Assembly (NCBI GenBank): GCA_965242615.1
Contig: CBDESR010000004.1
Coordinates: 748,276 to 812,275 of the forward strand
Origin: CBDBCU01 sp965242615
GTDB taxonomy: Bacteria; Chloroflexota; Dehalococcoidia; Lucifugimonadales; UBA3495
Length of the DNA stretch: 64,000 bases
Direction of reading: 5' to 3'
This document shows, piece after piece, positions 57,774 through 64,000 of the stretch. The translations under genes were made by a program, and so were the position numbers. Below the pieces are notes generated by a model. The model worked only from the letters and a program-made list of their open reading frames with translations, ran no database searches and was not told the DNA's origin. Within the stretch, counting starts at the first letter, position 1. Every line of letters begins with the position of its first letter.

Positions 57774-59465
57774 ATGATGAACCCGACCGCCGCCGCGGTG
57801 GCCCCGTTCAACGGCATTAACCGGGGCGTGTATATCGCCGATAACCTGGACTTTCTGCGGGCGATTAACACCAACTCGGTCGATTTGGTTTGCATTGACC
57901 CGCCCTTTGCCAAGAATGATACCTTTATCGGGGACAGGCTGAAGCCGCCGTTGACCGAGGCGGAAAAAGAGAATGAGATGCGGGTGCTCGAGGAGTGGGG
58001 GATTACTACTCCGGAGCAAGCGGATGCCGCCGGCATTGCCTGGCTGGATGACCCCAAGGCCCGGGGCGGGTATCGGGACACGTGGGCGTGGAATGCGGAT
58101 ATTCATGAGGATTGGGTGGACGGGATTAAGGCTACTCATCCCGCCGTCAATATGCTGCTGGAAGTCACCCGGGAGATCCACGGGGACAGTATCGCCGCTT
58201 ACTTGGCCTTTATGGCGATACGGCTGTTTGAGATACACCGGGTACTCAAGCCGAGCGGCAGCCTGTACCTGCATTGCGACCATACCGCCAACGGCTACCT
58301 GCGGCAGCTGCTGGATGGCGTGTTCGGGCCCAACAACCTGGTCTGCGAAGTGATTTGGGGGTACGGTACGCCATCGGGCGGCCGGGCGGCCGCGAAAAAG
58401 CCGGTGAAAGCCCACGACACCATCTTTTTCTACGCCAAAGACTACGGCCAGCACCGGTACAACAGTATCAACCTGCCTTATAGCTCGGAGTACGTAGAAC
58501 GGTGGTTCCGGCATACTGACGAAACCGGCCGCCGTTATCAAACCCGCTCCCGAAAAGGGCAAATAGCGCGTCAGTATCTCGACGAAAGCCCCGGCATCCC
58601 CCTGTCCGATACCTGGAGCGACATTAAACAACTCTACGGTTCCGCCGGGTGGTTTCCCGGCAAACAAGTAGAGATAACCGGTTATCCCACCCAGAAGCCG
58701 GCAATGCTGGCCGAGCGGATAATCCGGGCCAGCACCAACCCCGGCGATGTAGTGCTGGATTGTTTTGCCGGCTGTGCTTATGCCGCCGTGGCGGCGGAAA
58801 GGATACGCCAAGCTGACCCGGCGCAAGAGCGTATCTGGACGGCCTGCGACATCAATCTGCGGGCGTGGACGGTGTTCAAGCGGCAGTTCAACAAGGGCGG
58901 GGATTTGCCGCTGCTGACCTGCAATGACCATACCACCGGGCAACAGGTATTGGGCTGCGAGCCGACGGTGACGATTCACGGCCACAACCAACTGCCGGAA
59001 CGAACCGATGGCGGCGGCGGCGTCGCGGTTAAGCCCTTGCGGACGGACAACCGCCGGCAGTCGGAAAGGAAATACAAGCAGGAGTCCACCCTGATGGACC
59101 GGGCGGAAATGCTGACCGCCTTGTTACGGTATAGCCATGGCCGGGCGTGGTGCTGCGGTTATATCAGCCGCGGCGACGACGGCCAGATTATCTTGACCAA
59201 CTACGAGCTGGACCACATTACGCCGAAAAGCAAAGGGGGCGAGGATGAAATAACCAACCGCGCCCCGCTTTGCCCGGCGCATAACCGGATTAAAAGCGAC
59301 AAGAACATTACCCTGTATCAGCTGCGGGAATGGATCATATTCAACCGGCAGCTGGCGGAGGGGATGACGCCGGAGCGGTTGGTCAACCTGGAGGACGCCC
59401 TGCGGGAGGCGCGGCATATTTTTGCGGAGGCGTATCAGCGCAAGTATGGGGTGGCTATGGTGTGA
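57774..59465 (+). CDS. DNA methyltransferase fused to HNH endonuclease
   Basis: Protein of 563 residues from ATG 57774, which GAGGTG precedes by six bases. The N-terminal ~360 residues are a beta-class methylase: motif IV LVCIDPPFAKND near residue 42, TQKPAMLAERII and motif I VVLDCFAGCAYAA near 328, with Cys-Ala-Tyr in place of the usual Ser-Gly-Thr. A basic linker follows (DNRRQSERKYKQES). The C-terminal ~125 residues form an HNH nuclease: WCCGYISRGDDG, YELDHITPKSKGGEDE, NRAPLCPAHNRIKSDK. Joining modification and cleavage in one chain suggests a self-contained restriction enzyme, or a nicking modifier. It follows the coiled-coil gene, and both appear to be imported. Confidence 0.85.
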   Translation: MMNPTAAAVAPFNGINRGVYIADNLDFLRAINTNSVDLVCIDPPFAKNDTFIGDRLKPPLTEAEKENEMRVLEEWGITTPEQADAAGIAWLDDPKARGGYRDTWAWNADIHEDWVDGIKATHPAVNMLLEVTREIHGDSIAAYLAFMAIRLFEIHRVLKPSGSLYLHCDHTANGYLRQLLDGVFGPNNLVCEVIWGYGTPSGGRAAAKKPVKAHDTIFFYAKDYGQHRYNSINLPYSSEYVERWFRHTDETGRRYQTRSRKGQIARQYLDESPGIPLSDTWSDIKQLYGSAGWFPGKQVEITGYPTQKPAMLAERIIRASTNPGDVVLDCFAGCAYAAVAAERIRQADPAQERIWTACDINLRAWTVFKRQFNKGGDLPLLTCNDHTTGQQVLGCEPTVTIHGHNQLPERTDGGGGVAVKPLRTDNRRQSERKYKQESTLMDRAEMLTALLRYSHGRAWCCGYISRGDDGQIILTNYELDHITPKSKGGEDEITNRAPLCPAHNRIKSDKNITLYQLREWIIFNRQLAEGMTPERLVNLEDALREARHIFAEAYQRKYGVAMV

Positions 59466-59517
59466 GGGCGTCCGGCAAAGGCTAAACTGGCATCCGAGCG
59501 AGCGGACAGAACGAGAA

Positions 59518-60123
59518 CTACCACAACTCCCCGCCCGGCCGCCATTCCGCCGACAGCGGCAAATCCAAATCCAGCGGCGGCGTGTTCGGCAGCCGGAGAA
59601 TCATCACCCGCTCCTCCGGCGTAGGTATCGGGGCCGCCGCCACGGCGTCCCCCTCTTTTGTCCCCGGCGCTATCCCATCCGTACCATCAACCGCCCCGGG
59701 CGGCCTAATAAACAGCGGCCCCCGCCAGTATTCCCAGCCCAATCGTTGGTACAGCCGCGTATCCGCCGGGCATAGCCCGCCCAAGTCATAGCCGGCCGTT
59801 GCAATCGCCGACCCCAATCGCTCCATAACCGCAGTAGCAAACCCCCGCCCCTGAAACTCCGGCAAAGTAGCCACCAGTTCCACATAAGCCGTCCGCAGCC
59901 GCGGCCCATCCCCGGCTTGCAGCCACCGCGTAACCACCATCGCATGGCTGACCGCCAAATCCCCCGCAAACCCGATCACATACCCATCGGCCGCATAAGC
60001 CGCCCACAACGGCCCCAGATTCTCCCCAGCATACGCCCGCCCGCAAAGGCTCTGCACCTCCGCCAACAACGCCGGGCTGATCGCCCCCGCCGCGATTACT
60101 TTGACCCTCAAATCTGACGCCAT
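59518..60123 (-). CDS. GNAT acetyltransferase similar to aminoglycoside 2'-N-acetyltransferase
   Basis: Protein of 201 residues. The acetyl-CoA loop is in VATLPEFQGRGFATAVM. The downstream pattern YDLGGLCPADTRLYQRLGW, then EYWRGPLF and the final LDLPLSAEWRPGGELW, parallels AAC(2')-I enzymes in order and spacing, including the Asp-Trp/Glu-Trp ending. An insert of about 30 residues (GAVDGTDGIAPGTKEGD) is unusual. Members of this group acetylate aminoglycosides, but many have other native substrates such as cell-envelope amines. Resistance is therefore only a possibility. Confidence 0.75.
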   Translation of the reverse strand: MASDLRVKVIAAGAISPALLAEVQSLCGRAYAGENLGPLWAAYAADGYVIGFAGDLAVSHAMVVTRWLQAGDGPRLRTAYVELVATLPEFQGRGFATAVMERLGSAIATAGYDLGGLCPADTRLYQRLGWEYWRGPLFIRPPGAVDGTDGIAPGTKEGDAVAAAPIPTPEERVMILRLPNTPPLDLDLPLSAEWRPGGELW

Positions 60124-60140
60124 TTCCCCTTAACCCCGAA

Positions 60141-60190
60141 ATAAAATCACCCCCCGGCAACGGTTCGAACCGTCGACCGGGGGATTATGA
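60141..60190 (-). terminator. Rho-independent terminator of the NHL-repeat gene
   Basis: On the minus strand CCCCCGG pairs with CCGGGGG (60183-60177 with 60157-60151) around an inner palindrome ACGGTTCGAACCGT, followed by TGATTTTATTT. Confidence 0.7.
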
Positions 60191-60221
60191 TGCCTTTTGC
60201 CGCTGGCGCGGTTTCCGTAGC

Positions 60222-61271
60222 CTACAGCCGCGCCCCGTCGTACAGCCCCACAAAGTAAGGCGGTATTTTGCGGTAAATCTGGATCCGGTTCCGCTGGGAG
60301 TCAATGATGAACAGCCGATCCTGTTCGTCCACTTCCACCCCAATCGGCCCCCGCAGGAACTTCTCCCGCTCCAAGCCCTGGGCGATTTCCCGCTGCAACC
60401 GCATATCCGGGTTGGCGTCCAGCTTCGTCTCCCCCCACTTGGACAGGGTAGCGTCCCCCAGAATCAGGGTAATGAACCAGCCGTTGGCGTCAAACACCTG
60501 CACCCGGTCATTGTCCCAGTCCGCCACATAGATAATCCCTTCCCGGTCCACCGCCACATCCGTAGGCCGCTTGAGCTGCCCTTCCCCGGAGCCGGTAGCC
60601 CCGAACCCCATCAGGAAATTGCCATCCGGGTCAAACTTCTGGATGCGGTCATTGCGCCAGTCGGCAATGTAGATGTCGCCGGCCGCGTCCAGGTCAATGC
60701 CCCAAGGCATATTCAGTTCCCCGTCCCCGCTGCCGAAGCTGCCGAACTGGGAAATAAACCGCCCCTCCCGGGTATATTTCTGGACCCGATGATTGCCGGT
60801 ATCCACCAGCAGCATATTGTCGTCAGCGTCAAAGTGGATGCCCGAGGGCTGGTCGAACTCGCCCGGCCCGGAACCCACCACGCCCCAACTGCCCAGCCAA
60901 TCGCCATCTTTGGAAAAAACGGCAACCCGGTTCAGCCACTCGTCGGTGACATACAGGTTCTCGTCCTTATCCAGGGCAATGGAAGTGGGCCAAATCAGGG
61001 AACCGTCGGCGGCGTTCTCTCCGGTATCCATCAAATCGCCGCCCAACCGGCCGCCATTGCCGATTTCCCCGATGTATTCCTCGGCAACGGTGCAAACGGT
61101 AATGCGCTTGGAGTCCGCCCGGTAGTCATAAGCCCGGCTGACGACATACATAATATCGTCGGCGCCCCGGGCCAGGGAAACCGGGTTCTTGAAACCGGGG
61201 CCGGCTTCCTCCCCCCGGCCTATGGTATGGGTGTAACGAAAAGTTACCCCCTGAACTTGTGCTGTAGTCAT
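60222..61271 (-). CDS. NHL-repeat beta-propeller protein
   Basis: Protein of 349 residues built of six or so NHL blades: WPTSIALDKDENLYVTDEWL, then QPSGIHFDADDNMLLVDTGN, PWGIDLDAAGDIYIADWRND, RPTDVAVDREGIIYVADWDN and GPIGVEVDEQDRLFIIDSQR. Such propellers bind partners, peptides or sugars, or act as lyases; no catalytic residues are identified. No signal peptide is visible. The start is ATG 61271 with GAGGTGAGA directly upstream. It lies downstream of DUF1501 and DUF1800 on the same strand, separated by a strong terminator, so it is likely related in context but separately expressed. Confidence 0.88.
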   Translation of the reverse strand: MTTAQVQGVTFRYTHTIGRGEEAGPGFKNPVSLARGADDIMYVVSRAYDYRADSKRITVCTVAEEYIGEIGNGGRLGGDLMDTGENAADGSLIWPTSIALDKDENLYVTDEWLNRVAVFSKDGDWLGSWGVVGSGPGEFDQPSGIHFDADDNMLLVDTGNHRVQKYTREGRFISQFGSFGSGDGELNMPWGIDLDAAGDIYIADWRNDRIQKFDPDGNFLMGFGATGSGEGQLKRPTDVAVDREGIIYVADWDNDRVQVFDANGWFITLILGDATLSKWGETKLDANPDMRLQREIAQGLEREKFLRGPIGVEVDEQDRLFIIDSQRNRIQIYRKIPPYFVGLYDGARL

Positions 61272-61307
61272 TCTCACCTCAACCCCGGCCGCCGCCGGGG
61301 GATAAAA

Positions 61308-61331
61308 AGGGGCGTCAATTAAGACGCCCCT
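61308..61331 (-). terminator. Rho-independent terminator of the DUF1501 gene
   Basis: On the minus strand AGGGGCGTC and GACGCCCCT pair perfectly around six bases and are followed by TTTTA, 12 bases after the stop codon. Confidence 0.9.
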
Positions 61332-61343
61332 GCCGTTGCGGGC

Positions 61344-62483
61344 TTACTTCTTGATGAAGTCCATTTTCTCGAAGCTGCCGTTGACGATGGGCTTGGCGTC
61401 CAGGCCGAACCAATCCTCCAGAATGGTGGAGTAAAGGCCGCGGAAGTCGTTGTTAAAGTGCAGGTCGCCGTCCAGCAGCTTGTCCGCATCCAAGGACGGA
61501 TACTCCCCGTACAGGCCGCCCTTGACGCTGTCGCCGATGATGAACGCCGCCCCGCCGGAACCGTGATCGGTGCCGGAGCCGTTGTCGTGAACCCGCCGGC
61601 CGAACTCGGTAAAGACCAGCAGCATCACATTGTCCGCCGCGTTATGCTCCGTCAGGTCGTTGTAGAAATCGTTGACCATCCGGGACACATCCGTAACCAG
61701 CTTGGCGTGGGCCGACAGCTGCGTGGCGTGGGTGTCAAAGCTGTTGTAAGGGGCGGTGGTATAGAGAATCCGCGTCCCCAAGCCGGCGCAATGCACCTGG
61801 GCAATGTTCCGCAGATACTGCGCCGTCGAATTGTCGGCGTATTCCACCGTCGACGAATACATGGCCGGCGCCGTCGCCAGAATATCCGCCCCTTTCAGCG
61901 CATCCATCCCGGTCTGGGACAGATAGTCCACCACCGGTCCGTGGCCCATCGCCGGCGAATACATCCGGGCGAAAATGTCCAACGCCTCGGAACGCTGCTC
62001 CTCGGCTTCGATAGTCGTCAGTACGCCGTAGGATTCCAGGTTGCCCACGGACGCCACCGGCACCCCGCCGGCCGCCATCGCCCGCGGCAAGCCGCGCCCG
62101 AAGTTGACCCCGGTCAGCACATTGTCCTTGTTGGGGTCGATTTCCCGGATAGCCTTGCCCAGCCAGCCCTCATCGGCAATCTTTTCCGGCTCGCAGGTGT
62201 GCCAGATGTCCATCGAGCGGAAGTGCGACCGGTTCGGCACCGGGTAGCCGACGCCCTGAATGACCGCCATCTTGCCCTGGTCAAACAGGTTCTTGAACTC
62301 GGGCATATTGGGGTTGAACCCCAGCTCCTCGTTAATGGGCATCACCTGGTCCGTCGGAATCCGCACATTGGGGCGGTTGTCCTCGTAAAGGGGATTGGTG
62401 TAGGGCACCAGGGTGTTCATAAAGTCGTTGCCGCCGGACAGCTGCAAGACCACCAGAACCGGGTCTTTCTTGGTGCTGGTCAT
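61344..62483 (-). CDS. DUF1501 domain protein
   Basis: Protein of 379 residues. VLVVLQLSGGNDFMNTLVPY at the start, SHFRSMDIWHTCEP, FDTHATQLSAH and TEFGRRVHDNGSGTDHGSGG are the conserved blocks of DUF1501, an alkaline-phosphatase-superfamily-like group usually paired with DUF1800. The typical Tat or Sec leader is absent. It has its own ribosome site (GAGGAAAC) and lies 116 bases downstream of the DUF1800 gene. Function is unknown; sulfatase/phosphatase-like metal chemistry has been proposed for the fold. Confidence 0.92.
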   Translation of the reverse strand: MTSTKKDPVLVVLQLSGGNDFMNTLVPYTNPLYEDNRPNVRIPTDQVMPINEELGFNPNMPEFKNLFDQGKMAVIQGVGYPVPNRSHFRSMDIWHTCEPEKIADEGWLGKAIREIDPNKDNVLTGVNFGRGLPRAMAAGGVPVASVGNLESYGVLTTIEAEEQRSEALDIFARMYSPAMGHGPVVDYLSQTGMDALKGADILATAPAMYSSTVEYADNSTAQYLRNIAQVHCAGLGTRILYTTAPYNSFDTHATQLSAHAKLVTDVSRMVNDFYNDLTEHNAADNVMLLVFTEFGRRVHDNGSGTDHGSGGAAFIIGDSVKGGLYGEYPSLDADKLLDGDLHFNNDFRGLYSTILEDWFGLDAKPIVNGSFEKMDFIKK

Positions 62484-62599
62484 TGTTTCCTCCTGAGTTG
62501 CTTTCGGTTGGCTTTGCCCCCGCTTTCCAGGCTTGCCGACTGCCGCGACCGGAAAGCCGGGGGCAACTTTGCTCGGTTTGACGCCCGGCCCGGGCCGGT

Positions 62600-64000
62600 T
62601 TAGGCGAACTGGTACTCCTGAGTAGCGACAATCAGCTGCAACAGCTGCGCCACCTGGCCCGGAAACTCCGCGCCCGCCGTCGCCAGCTGCCCGTTCTTGA
62701 CCGCTTGGGACAGGAACAGCTCCCGGGTTTCATCCATCAGTTCATAGCCGCCCAGCAGTTCCAGGCAGCCGTCCAGCAGGGCATCGGCGGAGATGGTATC
62801 GCCCTGCTCCTGGAGCCGGCCAATCATCGCCTTGACGCCCGGGGAATCGGTGCGCCCCATTTCCCCGGCGGCGTAGTTGACCCGTTCCACCAAAGTGCCG
62901 CTGTCAATCCACTCCTTGCCGGTATGCCAGCCCTCCCACCGTCGGCGGGTTCAGCAAATCCTGCCCCATATAGCGGATTTGCAGAGCCGGGTCATAAATC
63001 CGCGGCTTCGGCGTGGTGAAATCGCCCACCATCCGCAGCGTGCCGCAGACCACTTCGCACGGATTCTTGACCTTGGCAAAGCGGGCGTTCTTAAAACTGT
63101 CCGAATTGAACAGCACCCGCAGCATCGCCCGGATTTCGTACCCGGAGCTGAAATACGCCGCCTCCAGCGCCTTAATCAGTTCCGGATCCCGCGGCGGCGT
63201 ATGCTGCCACGCCGGCACCTGCGGCTCATCCGCCACAAAGAAGTTGTAGAGATGCCGCGCCACAAACCGCGCCGTCGCCGGCTGCTTGCAGATGATGCGG
63301 ATGACATCCTCCCCGTTCCAGTTGCCGGTCTCCCCCAAGAAGGTCTTATCCTCCTCAATGTGGTCAAACCGGTTGTAAAGGAAACGGTTGGCGTAGCTGC
63401 CGTAGGGATACCGGGGGATGGCGTTGGCGATGGTCCAGCCGGTAAAGGCTTGGGCGCAGGCTTTCACATCATCCTCGGAATAGTTGGCTTGCCCGTCCAT
63501 CCCGACGCCCATCGAGAACAGCTCCAGCAGTTCCCGACCCCAGTTCTCGTTGACCGCCTCCTTGTGGCTCAACTGGTTGTCGAGATAGTAGAGCATCGCC
63601 GGGTCCGTGGACAGGTACATCAGCAGGTTGTCGAACTTCCCCAGGCCGTGGGCCCGGAAGTTGTTCAACTCCAGCAGAATCTGGCGGGCCCGCATACACT
63701 TGGAATCGCCCACGCAGAAAATCCCGTGCCAGAACAGGCAGATTTTCTCCTCCAGCTGGCGGGGGGAGTTGACCATCCGGTACGTCCAGTAGCCCTGGTT
63801 CGCCATCAGGCCCTGGAGGTCGCGCCAACCGTGCATATAGCGGTTCATCACGTCCATTTCCAGGTCCGGCTGCCCCTCCGGGTTCAGCAACTCCTCGACG
63901 GTGGCTTCGTAGCCGATAGCGGCCCGGCGTTCCACTTCCTCATAGGAAGCGCCAAAACCGGCCCGGCGCATCAAATGCGCCATCAGCATAATATCCTGGT
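62600..64000 (-). pseudogene. DUF1800 protein, frameshifted and 5'-partial
   Basis: The frame enters from beyond base 64000 (QDIMLMAHLMRRAGFGASYEE) and matches the intact DUF1800 protein at 13361-14767 throughout, down to LLNPPTV. There it shifts because this copy reads CCTCCCACC (plus strand, 62933-62941) where the paralogue has CCTCCACC. The matching frame resumes as LVERVNYAAGEMGRTD and ends QLIVATQEYQFA at 62600. One extra base in a C triplet accounts for the break. The gene would otherwise be about 467 residues and pair with the downstream DUF1501 gene. A sequencing or assembly indel is a serious alternative to real loss. Confidence 0.88.

Noticed and set aside
56667..58991. 774-codon minus-strand open frame spanning both cassette genes
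   Set aside because: Long open antisense frames are expected in GC-rich DNA. It runs across the intergenic hairpin and gives Gly/Val-rich sequence with no motif, while the plus strand has clear methylase and HNH motifs and ribosome sites.
60151..60183. GGTTCGAACC inside a stem, reminiscent of a tRNA T-loop
   Set aside because: No acceptor, D or anticodon arms can be drawn. It is the centre of a terminator hairpin.

Overview
This is a 64 kb stretch of a bacterial chromosome of fairly high GC content. No rRNA or tRNA gene, CRISPR array or transposase was found. The gene content suggests a Chloroflexota lineage, probably Dehalococcoidia or SAR202-like: a cytoplasmic reductive-dehalogenase homologue without a Tat signal, paired DUF1800/DUF1501 secreted-type proteins, HadAB-like dehydratases next to plsX/fabG, many SDRs and trehalose genes. 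This placement is inferred from gene content only. Promoters are unusually readable: many genes have an extended -10 (TGNTATAAT). In nine genes the -10 lies only 6 to 9 bases before the ATG, which implies leaderless mRNAs.

Layout. 1-4.9 kb: 5' part of gyrA behind a two-gene restriction-modification unit (PLD-type nuclease and DNA methyltransferase) and a PuuD-like amidotransferase, all on the minus strand. 5.0-12.4 kb: three tandem paralogous polytopic GT-C glycosyltransferases; the third is broken at a run of 14 G. 12.5-20.6 kb: SDR, DUF1800, two inverted copies of a ~305 bp element flanking tgt, an Mrr-like nuclease and a FadF-like membrane Fe-S oxidoreductase. 20.6-27.5 kb: PIN toxin pair, 2-hydroxyacid dehydrogenase, alpha/beta hydrolase, a SelW/Rdx protein with an in-frame TGA at the selenocysteine position, DUF503, a PD-(D/E)XK protein, an M20 peptidase, moaD/moaE and a retropepsin-like protein. 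27.6-38.1 kb: four more GT-C paralogues around rsmI, the last one frameshifted. 38.3-45.1 kb: ThDP enzyme, small membrane proteins, RdhA-like protein, HTH protein and an AIPR defence protein. 45.2-51.2 kb: SDR, otsA/otsB, rpiB, a ~1 kb gene-poor stretch with hairpins and a 28 bp repeat family, and a frameshifted secreted protein. 51.4-55.8 kb: lhgO, then a fatty-acid operon (MaoC pair, plsX, fabG) ending in a truncated PEP-mutase-family gene. 55.8-59.5 kb: an accessory two-gene cassette (coiled-coil protein of unknown family plus a methyltransferase-HNH fusion). 59.5-64 kb: an AAC(2')-like acetyltransferase, an NHL beta-propeller, DUF1501 and a frameshifted, 5'-partial DUF1800.

The two most novel features are as follows. 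First, seven GT-C membrane proteins together carry 15 copies of an unfamiliar ~85-residue C-terminal repeat with an invariant Cys pair (3, 3, 1, 2, 2, 2 and 2 copies). All seven have leaderless-type promoters. Second, there is a probable selenoprotein gene with a bacterial-SECIS-like hairpin. Defence genes are scattered rather than clustered: the R-M pair, Mrr, PIN module, PD-(D/E)XK protein, AIPR and the methyltransferase-HNH cassette. Four genes carry single-base frameshifts, two of them in homopolymers. These may be phase variation, true decay or assembly error, and the sequence alone cannot decide.
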